This document shows, piece after piece, positions 1 through 6,606 of a stretch of DNA of 8,656 nt. The first letter of the stretch is position 1. Every line of letters starts with the position of its first letter. The stretch is from an uncultured Verrucomicrobiota bacterium (GTDB lineage: Bacteria; Verrucomicrobiota; Kiritimatiellia; RFP12; UBA1067). The position numbers and the translations under genes were made by a program. The stretch spans positions 1 to 8,656 of the forward strand of contig CAMZET010000051.1 in assembly GCA_947305825.1 (NCBI GenBank), given 5' to 3'. The notes below the pieces were generated by a model. The model worked only from the letters and a program-made list of their open reading frames with translations. It was not told where the DNA came from and ran no database searches.

Positions 1-1625
1 TACTTGTCCTCGGCGGCGAACTTGGCGACCTGTTCGCGGTGCTTCAATCGCACATGCGGCAGAACCGCCAGGACTTTGAGCGAAAGGCGCCCTTCGATGT
101 CGCGCAGGTTGACAATCGTGTCTTCTAGGTTGTCGAGCACGAGCACGAAGAGTAGGCCGAGGACGAGCGAGAGCGCGATGCCGGCGCCGAAGATGAGCAT
201 CGGGTTGGGAAGGACGGGGCGCGACGGGATGTTGGCGCGTCTGGCGACGCGCACAATCTCGTTGTTGCTCTCGGCCTCGATGCGCGCCTTGTTCTCGTCG
301 AGAATCAGCCCCTCGAGAACGCGGTTGGCGACGCCGAACTCCGCCTCGAGCTGCCCGAGGCCGGATTCAGCCAGGACGATGCGCTGTTCGAGCGAAGAGA
401 GTTCATTGCGCAGGTCTTCCTGCTTTGTGCGGAGGTTGGCGAGCTGGTTGCGCGTAATCTGGAGCGTGGAGCGGCCGGTCTGGAGGGCGCGTTCGGTCGC
501 CGACAGGAAGCGGTCGCGGGCGGTCTCGAGCTCCTTGGCCTTTGCAATCACTTCCGGGTGGTTCTCGGTGTAGGCGAACTGGAGTTTCGCGTATTCGGCC
601 GCAGCGTCCTGGAATGCGCGATACTCCGTCGCGATGTCCTGCGCGCGCGGAATGCCGGTGGAGAGCGTGCCGAAGCTTTCCGGCTCCTTCTGGACGGCCG
701 CGAGCATCTTCTCCCATTCCACCAGCTGCGCCTCTTCGCGCTCGAGCGCAAGTATGTCGGATGTGGTCGTCTGGAGAGCCTGCTGGTTCGTGTCGCGCGT
801 CGAGCGGAGATTGTCAACCTTGTTCGCCGTGCGGAAATCGAGAAGCTGCTTGGCGACCTTGTCCACTTCGCGGCGCTTCTTCTCCACGTTCTGGTGGATT
901 TGGCTCACGGCCTTGTCGCAGCGAACCTTGTTCTCGTCGTCGGTGAACGCCTCGATGGCTTCCGCATAGGCGTTGGCGAGGGAGGCGGCGAGCGCGGGAA
1001 CGGTGGAGCGGACGGTAATCGTGATAAGGCGCGAGTTGCGCTGGAGTTCGAGCTGCGAGCTGCCGAGCGTGGAGATTATCTCGTCGTCGGCGACGGTCGA
1101 GGCCGGGTGCGCCGAGCGGTATTCCTGGACGATTTTTGAGACGATTTTCTCGCTGCGCCATTCAGGAAGGCGCGTATTGAAGATTTCTGCGTAGTTCTGG
1201 CCAAGGTCTGGCATGGCGGCGTCGAGGGCGCTCATCTGGCGGCCTACCGTGCGGCGCATGTCCATCGTGAAGTCCGCCGCCGCCTCGTATATCGTAGGCG
1301 AAATGCGATAGACGGCGAACGAGACGATAAGGCCGACGAGGACGAAGACGAAGATGGAGAGCCAGCGCTGCGAAATGACGCGGAGGGTGCGGCCCAAGGT
1401 AATCGTGCCGACGAGCGAACCGTCGTCGCCCGACGTGCCGCCGTATTGCCCGTACTGGCCGTAGCTGCCGTAGCTGCCATAGCTGCCGTATTGCCTGGCA
1501 CCGTAGTACATCGGGCCCTTGCCGCCGTACATGGGCTGGCCACTGCCGCCGTACATCGGGCGCGACGAGCCGTAGTACATTGGCGTGTTCTTCGAACTTC
1601 CGTAGTAAAGGGGTTTATCGGCCAT
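1..1625 (-). CDS. Wzz/GumC-type polysaccharide co-polymerase (chain-length determinant), C-terminus beyond left edge
   Basis: Inner-membrane protein that sets chain length and links synthesis to export of a surface polysaccharide. 541 residues are visible. Residues 1-70 form an unusual Tyr/Gly-rich cytoplasmic tail with 14 tyrosines. A Wzz-type N-terminal segment leads into membrane helix 1 (about 88-106), then a long, charged, heptad-like periplasmic region (about 110-460) rich in Glu/Lys/Gln, typical of the coiled coil of GumC/Wzc proteins. A Pro-rich stretch (NIPSRPVLPNP, about 465-475) precedes membrane helix 2 (about 474-496), as in PCP proteins. After helix 2 comes LEDTIVNLRDIEGRL and VLAVLPHV, the usual linker before a BY-kinase domain in PCP-2a proteins. 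Whether a kinase domain follows cannot be seen: no Walker A motif lies in the window. Start chosen because AAGGA (1635-1639) is 9 nt before the ATG. Last visible gene of the operon, 78 bp after the ligase-like gene. Family confident; kinase inferred only. Confidence 0.9.
   Translation of the reverse strand, partial: MADKPLYYGSSKNTPMYYGSSRPMYGGSGQPMYGGKGPMYYGARQYGSYGSYGSYGQYGQYGGTSGDDGSLVGTITLGRTLRVISQRWLSIFVFVLVGLIVSFAVYRISPTIYEAAADFTMDMRRTVGRQMSALDAAMPDLGQNYAEIFNTRLPEWRSEKIVSKIVQEYRSAHPASTVADDEIISTLGSSQLELQRNSRLITITVRSTVPALAASLANAYAEAIEAFTDDENKVRCDKAVSQIHQNVEKKRREVDKVAKQLLDFRTANKVDNLRSTRDTNQQALQTTTSDILALEREEAQLVEWEKMLAAVQKEPESFGTLSTGIPRAQDIATEYRAFQDAAAEYAKLQFAYTENHPEVIAKAKELETARDRFLSATERALQTGRSTLQITRNQLANLRTKQEDLRNELSSLEQRIVLAESGLGQLEAEFGVANRVLEGLILDENKARIEAESNNEIVRVARRANIPSRPVLPNPMLIFGAGIALSLVLGLLFVLVLDNLEDTIVNLRDIEGRLSLKVLAVLPHVRLKHREQVAKFAAEDK
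1440..1490 (-). repeat. 9-bp tandem coding repeat (Tyr-Gly-Ser/Gln) in the PCP tail
   Basis: Residues 46-62 of the chain-length protein are encoded by about five 9-bp units of the form TAC-GGC-AGC or TAC-GGC-CAG, giving YGSYGSYGSYGQYGQYG. Upstream (residues 16-42) lies a looser repeat of MYYG or MYGG at spacings of 8, 8 and 7 residues. Every unit keeps frame, so copy-number change would lengthen or shorten the tail without breaking the gene. Confidence 0.8.
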
Positions 1626-1634
1626 ATCGAAGTA

Positions 1635-1639
1635 TCCTT
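1635..1639 (-). promoter_or_regulatory. Shine-Dalgarno of the PCP gene
   Basis: AAGGA on the minus strand, 9 nt before ATG 1625. It fixes the start upstream of the Tyr-rich tail, so the tail is part of the protein. Confidence 0.7.
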
Positions 1640-1666
1640 GTATCTAGCAAATCCATGGAATTGTTT

Positions 1667-1688
1667 GGCGACGCCGGAAGCGTTCGCC
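1667..1688 (-). other. Intercistronic hairpin between ligase-like and PCP genes
   Basis: In the 78-bp gap the minus strand reads GGCGAACG, a loop, then CGTCGCC: a 7-bp stem with one bulged A. No T-run follows, so it is not an intrinsic terminator. It may be an RNA-processing or stability element, or chance in GC-rich DNA. Confidence 0.3.
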
Positions 1689-1703
1689 GCTTACTGCTCG
1701 CCG

Positions 1704-3101
1704 CTAGTCGTCCTCCTGCTTTTGCTTGCGTTTCACAGGCGGCATGGAGCCGGCGGCGAGCACGAGGAGAGCGGCCAGGGCCATGATGGCCTCCGGGCGG
1801 AGGAACGAAGCGTCCACGAACGTCTCGGCGACGACAGCGAGCAGCGCGGTGACACCGAGCCAGGCTGCGGGGAAGAAGATTCTCTTGCCGAACGACGCGG
1901 GAATGCGCCGCAGGAACGTGAAGAGCATGAAAGCAAGCGGGAGGGCGAACATGGCGCACCCGACGATGCCGCGCTCGACGAGAAGATTCCACCAGCCGTT
2001 GGGGACGGCGCTCTGGCGGATGTTGATAATCTGCCAGTCGGCGGCGTCGGTGTTGAAGCGGATGTCGAGAGGGAACGAGCCCAGACCCGTGCCGAACCAC
2101 GGCGAAGACTTCCAGACCTTCGCGGCAATGCCGGAGAGTTTCTCGCGCAATTCCCAGAAGCCGTCTGGAAGGAGCTGCCCGGTAGGAATAAGGGCAATGC
2201 GTTCTGCGGCGAGGTTTTCCGGTGCGCAGCAGACGACGACGAATACGGCTATGGCGACGCCGACGAGAATGCCAATGAAGCACTTGAGCGCGGCGGCGCC
2301 GCGCGCCTTCGAGCCGGTCCAGATTATCGCAAACACGAGCGTCGGGATGGCGACAGCGACGAATACGAGCGCGACGATAGTCGGCGCGAACAGGAAGAGT
2401 CCCGCGCCGTTGCCGCCGATGGCGAACGCGGAAAGCATCGTGACGCGGCGCCAATGCGATTCAAGCGCACCGGCGAGAGCAATCACCGCCGCCAACATGT
2501 AGAGGCCGAACACAGTCCCGGCGAAGGAAGGCGTGGCGAATGCAGCCTTTTCGGCCGCAAGCGCTCCCGAATGACCGAAGAAGCCGCCGAGACCGGCCGC
2601 CACTGCCGCCAGCGCCGAGAGAACCGACGACGTGAACAGGAACGAAAGCCGCGCCGATTTCCCCAAGGAATGGCGGCAGCCTTCCACCACTACGCACGTC
2701 GCCACCACAAGAGCGAATTCAAGACCGCCCCGCCCGGACACCGCCGCCGGCAGAAACTCCCAATCTGCCCCTTTCATCAGCCAGTATTCGTTCTCGGCGT
2801 CGTAGGTCATGGCTACGCCGTCGTTCAACCAGCGCAGCAGCGCGACCACGGCGACCAGAACAAATACCCACAGAAGCGGATCGCGCACCAGTTCGCCCCA
2901 AACGCGCTCGCGCGCGTCGTGTAGCTGCTCGTCCATCCTCCGCGACGGCTCCAGCAGCATCCACAGTACGGCCGGGACGGACAGCCAGACAAGCGTCCAC
3001 GCCGTCGCTTCCGCCCCGCACCAGGGGAATAGGAAGAGCGGCGACACCGCAAGCAAAGCCAGGTGCGCCGCTACTGCATACTTTGAAATGAACTTCTGCA
3101 C
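1704..3101 (-). CDS. O-antigen ligase/polymerase-like polytopic membrane protein (Wzy/WaaL type)
   Basis: Probable polysaccharide polymerase or ligase of the inner membrane, 465 residues. Many hydrophobic helices span the protein. A soluble loop (about 310-370) holds WFGTGLGSF (335-343) followed by PNGWWNLLVERGIVG (367-381). This is the usual ligase-family pattern GxGxGxF ... HN ... LxExGxxG, here with Pro in place of the usual His before Asn368. Two more helices and a basic tail (PPVKRKQKQEDD) finish the protein. The frame runs back to a TTG at 3143, but that start lies inside the previous gene and has no ribosome site. GTG 3101 is preferred: it is 5 nt after the TGA of the β-barrel gene and starts just before the first membrane helix, which suggests translational coupling. 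In an export operon a Wzy-like polymerase is the likelier role; ligase activity cannot be excluded. Confidence 0.82.
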   Translation of the reverse strand: MQKFISKYAVAAHLALLAVSPLFLFPWCGAEATAWTLVWLSVPAVLWMLLEPSRRMDEQLHDARERVWGELVRDPLLWVFVLVAVVALLRWLNDGVAMTYDAENEYWLMKGADWEFLPAAVSGRGGLEFALVVATCVVVEGCRHSLGKSARLSFLFTSSVLSALAAVAAGLGGFFGHSGALAAEKAAFATPSFAGTVFGLYMLAAVIALAGALESHWRRVTMLSAFAIGGNGAGLFLFAPTIVALVFVAVAIPTLVFAIIWTGSKARGAAALKCFIGILVGVAIAVFVVVCCAPENLAAERIALIPTGQLLPDGFWELREKLSGIAAKVWKSSPWFGTGLGSFPLDIRFNTDAADWQIINIRQSAVPNGWWNLLVERGIVGCAMFALPLAFMLFTFLRRIPASFGKRIFFPAAWLGVTALLAVVAETFVDASFLRPEAIMALAALLVLAAGSMPPVKRKQKQEDD

Positions 3102-3106
3102 TTTTA

Positions 3107-4357
3107 TCAGTATGCCATGCGCAGACCGAGAGTCAGGCGCCAACGGTCGTAATCGTAAGATTTGCGGTCGCTCGAGCAGAACTGGTATTCAACAGACGAG
3201 AACGCAGTCAGGAAGCGGTTGAGCGTGTAGTTCAAGCCGAAGCGCCCCGTGTAGTAGTCGCTGTCGTAGTCGTCGGTTTCATATTCCGTATATTCCGCAG
3301 TCTCCTTGCGGTAGGAGAGGTCGAGCGTGGAGCGCACCTTGCCGCGCACGAGAGCCTTGGCCAGACCGGTGCTGAACGTGTACGTCTTCGTCGCCGTGCC
3401 GTAGTGCGTCTCGGACGGCTGGTAGTAGCTCGAACCGAGCACCATCAAGTTGAGCGTGTTGCTGATTTGCCACTTGCCGGAGAGCTGGTAGGTCCAGCCG
3501 TCGAGCTTCTTGGCACCGTCGCCGTAGTCGAAGCGAGACCAGCCGACGAGAGCGCGGTAGGTGATGCGCTCCGTGGCGCGGGAACCGAAGCCGCCCATGA
3601 GCGACCAGCCCTCGGATTTGTCGGAAATCTTGTTGCCGCGAGCAGTGTAGCTGGAGTAGTACGGGCTTCTCTGCTTGTCGTTCTCCTGCCAGTACCTGTG
3701 GTAGGAAGCCGCGACGAGCAGGTCGAGCCAGCGCGAATACATGTAGCCCATCTCGCCGCCGATGGTCGAACGCTGCCAGCCGTACATCGCCGCGTACTTG
3801 TCCACGTTGTTGTCGTAGTCGAGATAGTAGTAGCTCGCTTCGAGACCGGCGTGCAGACGCTGGTTGATGCGGCGCTCGATTACGCCGTTGAAGCTCACCT
3901 GGTCGTAGTCGCGGCCGATGCCGCGCCCGCCGTTGTTCGACATGTCGTCGTCCTGCGAAACACGCTGGAACGTCTCGCTGAGCGTCACCGTCCACCCCTT
4001 CTCGTCCGCTGCGGAGTTGTGCCAGTCGAACGCCAGGTTCTCGCCGAAGCTCGAGGAATTGAGCTGCGAAGAATAGTGGTGGTAGGCGTGGTAGGTGTAG
4101 TAGGCCGCGCCCTTCAAGCCCCAGTTGTCGCCCGCGTAGTCGATGCCGACGCCGGGGTTGATGGTCCAGGACGAGCCGGACTTGTCCTTGCGGCTGGAAT
4201 CGACGTTGGAGTCGTAGGTGTAGCCGATGGAGACGTAGGGGCGAAGGGTAAGCCTTTCGCCGACTTTGATGCCGCCGGCGCGGTCCATGAGGTCGGCAGA
4301 AGCGGAAGCCGCCGCGGCGACGGCGATGCCCGCCACCAGAATCTTGCTGTGTTTCAT
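3107..4357 (-). CDS. Outer-membrane β-barrel protein, putative porin of the BBP2 type
   Basis: Secreted outer-membrane barrel, 416 residues. A signal peptide (MKHSKILVAG start, Ala-rich core, cleavage after ASASA at residue 21) is followed by alternating aromatic/polar β-strands rich in Tyr, Trp, Ser, Asp and Gly to the end. YTYDSNVDSS (46-55) matches the start typical of putative β-barrel porin 2 proteins in exopolysaccharide loci. The last residues, LTLGLRMAY, form a final strand with a terminal aromatic, the usual signal for barrel assembly. Start chosen at 4357 because AAGGA (4366-4370) is 8 nt away; an ATG 6 nt upstream (4363) would leave only 2 nt. Between the unknown secreted gene and the ligase-like gene, its probable role is the outer-membrane exit pore for the polymer, paired with the short OPX protein. 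The porin role is inferred from context. Confidence 0.8.
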   Translation of the reverse strand: MKHSKILVAGIAVAAAASASADLMDRAGGIKVGERLTLRPYVSIGYTYDSNVDSSRKDKSGSSWTINPGVGIDYAGDNWGLKGAAYYTYHAYHHYSSQLNSSSFGENLAFDWHNSAADEKGWTVTLSETFQRVSQDDDMSNNGGRGIGRDYDQVSFNGVIERRINQRLHAGLEASYYYLDYDNNVDKYAAMYGWQRSTIGGEMGYMYSRWLDLLVAASYHRYWQENDKQRSPYYSSYTARGNKISDKSEGWSLMGGFGSRATERITYRALVGWSRFDYGDGAKKLDGWTYQLSGKWQISNTLNLMVLGSSYYQPSETHYGTATKTYTFSTGLAKALVRGKVRSTLDLSYRKETAEYTEYETDDYDSDYYTGRFGLNYTLNRFLTAFSSVEYQFCSSDRKSYDYDRWRLTLGLRMAY

Positions 4358-4365
4358 GCTCATAA

Positions 4366-4370
4366 TCCTT
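4366..4370 (-). promoter_or_regulatory. Shine-Dalgarno deciding the β-barrel start
   Basis: AAGGA on the minus strand. It is 8 nt from ATG 4357 but only 2 nt from ATG 4363, so the second ATG is favoured. Confidence 0.65.
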
Positions 4371-4393
4371 ATATTAGAAATAGCTGGACGGGT

Positions 4394-5341
4394 TTAGAGC
4401 CACTGGAAGGCGTAGCCGCCGGGTTCGCCGCCGCCATGGCCGCGCCCGCCGCCGTTGTAGTAGGGCGTCTCCGGGTCTGTGGAGAGCGGACGCGAGAAGC
4501 GGAGCGTGCCCGCGTCGAACGTGGAGGTGTAGGAGCCGGGGTCGGGCAGACCGAGGTTGCCGATGCCGAAGAGCGCGTCGGTGGTGTCTGTCGTGCCGGA
4601 GCCGAGGTCGGCGAGGAGCGCTTCCATGCCCTGCTGCGTCGAAAGCTGCGCGACGGTGACGGGGTTGGGGGCCTGGCCGGCGTCGCTGGCGCCGAGAAGC
4701 GGGTCGTAGGACTTCGGGACGCCCTGGCCGAGCGCCGACGGAATCCACTCGCTGGTGGCCAGGTCGCGAGAGCTGGCGTCGGGGAGGCCGGCGGCGAGCG
4801 TCTGTGCGAGGTCGGCCGGCGAGCCGTTGGAAGCGCGCACGAACATCAGCAGCGCGAACGTGTCGCGCACGGCCGCGTCGTCCGTCTGCGAAGCGCGGTC
4901 CTGTATGACGGCCATCGCGTCCTGCGCCAGGCGCGTGAAGTCAGCGTCGCTCATGGGATTGGACGGGTCGGCCCCGCGGTTGAACAGGTCGGACGCCAGG
5001 CGCTCGTTGAGGACCGTCAGGGCCTCCGGCGGAACCGTCGCGAACGTCTCGGCCAGCAGCGCCTGCAGATTGCCCTTGGCGGAGTTGCGCAGCGCCGTCT
5101 CGTTCGCCTCAAGGAACTTCGCCGCCTTCTCCTCGCCGGAACCGGGCATCGACGCTATCGCCCCGTTGACGTCCGAAAGAAACGCCACCTGGTTCGACGG
5201 AGCGAGTTCCCTGAGGATTTCCGCCATGATTTCGGCGTCGTTTACCGCCTCGCCAATCTTGCCGCGAGCATCAGCCAGCGACATTTCCGCGAATGCCGCC
5301 GCAGCGAACATCGCCGCCGCCACCATGATCATTCTCTTCAT
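4394..5341 (-). CDS. Secreted protein of unknown function inside the polysaccharide-export operon
   Basis: I do not recognise the family. 315 residues. Signal peptide: MKRMIMV, an Ala-rich core, and likely cleavage after AFA (residue 18). Residues about 19-190 look largely α-helical and acidic, with many Ala, Leu, Asp and Glu. Residues about 200-290 are richer in Pro, Gly, Ser and Thr. The C-terminus is Gly-rich (GGGRGHGGGEPGG, about 297-309) and ends YAFQWL. There is no cysteine in the whole protein, no lipobox and no membrane anchor, so a soluble periplasmic or exported protein is likely. Start set by AAAGGA 8 nt upstream of ATG 5341; the open frame extends further up to 5689, but that part overlaps the OPX gene. 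It lies 71 bp after the OPX gene and 36 bp before the β-barrel gene, so an accessory role in export or assembly is a fair inference. The gene is real with high confidence; its function is not known. Confidence 0.8.
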   Translation of the reverse strand: MKRMIMVAAAMFAAAAFAEMSLADARGKIGEAVNDAEIMAEILRELAPSNQVAFLSDVNGAIASMPGSGEEKAAKFLEANETALRNSAKGNLQALLAETFATVPPEALTVLNERLASDLFNRGADPSNPMSDADFTRLAQDAMAVIQDRASQTDDAAVRDTFALLMFVRASNGSPADLAQTLAAGLPDASSRDLATSEWIPSALGQGVPKSYDPLLGASDAGQAPNPVTVAQLSTQQGMEALLADLGSGTTDTTDALFGIGNLGLPDPGSYTSTFDAGTLRFSRPLSTDPETPYYNGGGRGHGGGEPGGYAFQWL

Positions 5342-5349
5342 CTCAATGG

Positions 5350-5355
5350 TCCTTT
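5350..5355 (-). promoter_or_regulatory. Shine-Dalgarno of the unknown secreted protein
   Basis: AAAGGA on the minus strand, 8 nt before ATG 5341. It rules out the longer frame that runs into the OPX gene. The leader just upstream is A-rich and contains AAAACAGCA twice with a 10-bp period (plus-strand 5357-5375). Confidence 0.7.
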
Positions 5356-5412
5356 CTGCTGTTTTGTGCTGTTTTATATCGTTTAATTTGAAACCCTGGG
5401 CTTCCGCCGCCG

Positions 5413-6096
5413 CTAGTACCAGGTCTCCGGGACCCACACCACGTCGCCGGCGCTGAGCGTCATGTCCTTGTCTATGCGCCCGTTCTTGCCGATTTCCTCG
5501 ATGTCCACGATGAACTTGGTCTGCCGGCCCTCGCGGTCGCACCGCGTGACCTGCACCTTGCTCTTGTTCGCGAACGGCTTCATGCCGCCCGCCGCCTGAA
5601 TCACCTTGGTAACCGTCAAATCCATCGTCGATGGCATGTTCACCTTGCCGGGGCTGGCGACCTCGCCGAGCACCGTCACGGTCCCCCACGGGCTTACGCC
5701 GCCCTGGTCAACCGGCGCGAACGTCACCACCACCTGCGGCTGCTTGTAGTATACGGAGTACTCCTGCAGCAACTTGTCCTTCAGCTCCTCGAGCTTCATG
5801 CCGTCGCAGTGCACAGGCTCCTGCAAGAGCAGAGGGAGCGTGATGTTGCCGCTCTGGTCGACCTGCACCGCCATCGTCACCGGCGACTGCGCTATCGTGC
5901 TCACCTGGATGGAAAGCAATACGCCGACCCGCACGCGCGGGCCGTCCACATACTTCGCCGCGAACTCCGGCGGTATCGGCTCGGGCTTCTTGAACATCCC
6001 GCGAACGCTTTCGTACGCGGTAGCACAACCGCATACGCAAACGCCCACGGTCAAAACCGAGACTATCTTAAGGCACAATTTACCCATACGGCGCAT
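5413..6096 (-). CDS. Short OPX polysaccharide export lipoprotein (Wza/GumB-like)
   Basis: Outer-membrane-associated polysaccharide export protein, 227 residues from ATG 6096. N-terminus MRRMGKLCLK, a hydrophobic core, then VCGC, a plausible lipobox with Cys24 lipidated. Residues about 46-126 are the Poly_export domain: DQSGNITLPLL, then a helix (GMKLEELKDKLLQEYS) and the strand PQVVVTF. Residues about 135-225 are an SLBB β-grasp domain starting TVTVLGEVASPGKVNM and ending GDVVWVPETWY. E. coli Wza is about 380 residues and has a C-terminal helix through the outer membrane; that part is absent here, as in GumB-sized OPX proteins, so a separate barrel is probably needed. First gene of the operon. 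Start: the frame opens at TTG 6126, but that codon is the -35 box of a consensus promoter. ATG 6096 is given as the longest ATG reading; if that promoter is used, translation must begin at ATG 6087 (MGKLCLK). No Shine-Dalgarno is well placed. Confidence 0.9.
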   Translation of the reverse strand: MRRMGKLCLKIVSVLTVGVCVCGCATAYESVRGMFKKPEPIPPEFAAKYVDGPRVRVGVLLSIQVSTIAQSPVTMAVQVDQSGNITLPLLLQEPVHCDGMKLEELKDKLLQEYSVYYKQPQVVVTFAPVDQGGVSPWGTVTVLGEVASPGKVNMPSTMDLTVTKVIQAAGGMKPFANKSKVQVTRCDREGRQTKFIVDIEEIGKNGRIDKDMTLSAGDVVWVPETWY

Positions 6097-6126
6097 ATTA
6101 TACTCTTTCTTCCCCCTCCCTGTCAA
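6097..6126 (-). promoter_or_regulatory. Perfect-consensus sigma-70 promoter of the export operon
   Basis: On the minus strand TTGACA (6126-6121), an 18-bp spacer and TATAAT (6102-6097). Both hexamers match consensus exactly and point into the operon. The predicted start site near 6090 leaves only 2-3 nt before ATG 6087 and lies downstream of ATG 6096. A T7 run at 6154-6160 (an A-tract on this strand) lies further upstream and might help as a bent or UP-like element; that part is speculative. Confidence 0.75.
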
Positions 6127-6184
6127 TACGTCAGTCGCAACTGGAGGCCCCCATTTTTTTCGCGGCTGGCGGCGCTTGCCGGTG

Positions 6185-6196
6185 AACCGCGCGGTT
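6185..6196. promoter_or_regulatory. 12-bp perfect palindrome upstream of the export promoter
   Basis: AACCGCGCGGTT is exactly self-complementary and lies about 60 bp upstream of the -35 box. It could be an operator for a dimeric regulator, but no regulator gene is visible and GC-rich palindromes also arise by chance. Confidence 0.35.
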
Positions 6197-6212
6197 TCGG
6201 ACTGTTCCGGAC

Positions 6213-6218
6213 ATTATA
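6213..6218 (-). promoter_or_regulatory. Possible second -10 box (P2) for the export operon
   Basis: A second exact TATAAT on the minus strand, about 115 bp further from the OPX gene. No good -35 box lies 16-18 bp upstream, and the inverted repeat 6227-6263 covers that position. If used, it would give a leader of about 110 nt and make ATG 6096 available. Confidence 0.25.
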
Positions 6219-6226
6219 GACACTGG

Positions 6227-6263
6227 GGAATCTCCAGAGCACATTCGACATTGAGGAGATTCC
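6227..6263. repeat. 9-bp perfect inverted repeat with 19-nt spacer
   Basis: GGAATCTCC (6227-6235) and GGAGATTCC (6255-6263) are exact reverse complements. The pair sits just upstream of the second TATAAT, where a regulator would bind, or would form a stem-loop if transcribed. No function can be assigned from sequence. Confidence 0.5.
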
Positions 6264-6289
6264 GTCGTCGCATCCAGCGGCTAGCGAGA

Positions 6290-6308
6290 CGTCTAGTGGC
6301 ACTAGACG
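6290..6308. repeat. 19-bp near-perfect palindrome at the edge of array A
   Basis: CGTCTAGTG, one central G, then CACTAGACG: nine paired bases on each side. Its right half is the first copy of the 22-bp unit of array A, so the palindrome marks the array boundary. Later copies lack the left half. Confidence 0.6.
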
Positions 6309-6383
6309 CATTGCTTGGTGGCACTAGACGCATTGCTTGGTGGCACTAGACGCATTGCTTGGTGGCACTGGACGCATTGCTTG
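6296..6383. repeat. Tandem array A, four copies of a 22-bp unit
   Basis: Units begin at 6296, 6318, 6340 and 6362, each starting GTGGCACTAGACG and ending GCATTGCTTG. The first three are identical; the fourth changes CTAG to CTGG. There is no spacer between copies and the period is not a multiple of three, so it is neither CRISPR nor a coding repeat. Confidence 0.95.
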
Positions 6384-6399
6384 CAGGATGGCCGCGAAC

Positions 6400-6486
6400 C
6401 TGCCGGCCCTGCGGCCTGAAACCGCCGGCCCTGCGGCCTGAAACCGCCGGCCCTGCGGTCTGAAAGCGTCGACCCTGCGGATGAAA
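6400..6486. repeat. Tandem array B, four copies of a 22-bp unit
   Basis: Units begin at 6400, 6422, 6444 and 6466, with the core CCGCCGGCCCTGCGG and ending in TGAAA. The two central copies differ by one base; the first has one change at its left end and the last is diverged and 1 bp shorter. The unit contains GGCCctgcGGCC and is GC-rich. Its sequence is unrelated to array A apart from the same length. Confidence 0.9.
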
Positions 6487-6606
6487 GCGGCAAGGTGCGA
6501 AATAACGATTCCATCCTCTTTTTACGGGGGAATCCTCAACTTTTATCGGCCATGCGGGCACGCCGAATACGGGGACGAGGGGACGAGGGGGGATGCGGCG
6601 GCTTCT

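Noticed and set aside
1..200. BY-kinase domain in the PCP protein
   Set aside because: The visible part ends about 45 residues after membrane helix 2; no Walker A, A' or B motif is in the window, so the domain cannot be claimed.
1446..2924. 492-codon plus-strand open frame
   Set aside because: Antisense to the ligase-like gene and the PCP start; Arg/Glu/His-rich shadow without recognisable domains or a ribosome site.
3102..3143. TTG start at 3143 for the ligase-like gene
   Set aside because: It lies within the β-barrel coding sequence, has no ribosome site and adds 14 non-hydrophobic residues before the first membrane helix.
3404..5386. 660-codon plus-strand open frame
   Set aside because: It lies opposite the β-barrel and unknown secreted genes, both of which have signal peptides and ribosome sites. 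Its composition (Val/Arg/Ala/Gly-rich, no domains) is that of a GC-rich shadow frame.
5342..5689. 5' extension of the unknown secreted gene
   Set aside because: It would overlap the OPX gene by 277 bp and lose the signal peptide position; ATG 5341 has a well-placed AAAGGA.
6097..6126. TTG start at 6126 for the OPX gene
   Set aside because: The TTG is part of the TTGACA -35 box and would sit upstream of the predicted transcript start.
6154..6160. T7 run as an intrinsic terminator
   Set aside because: No convincing GC stem precedes it, and no plus-strand gene ends there.
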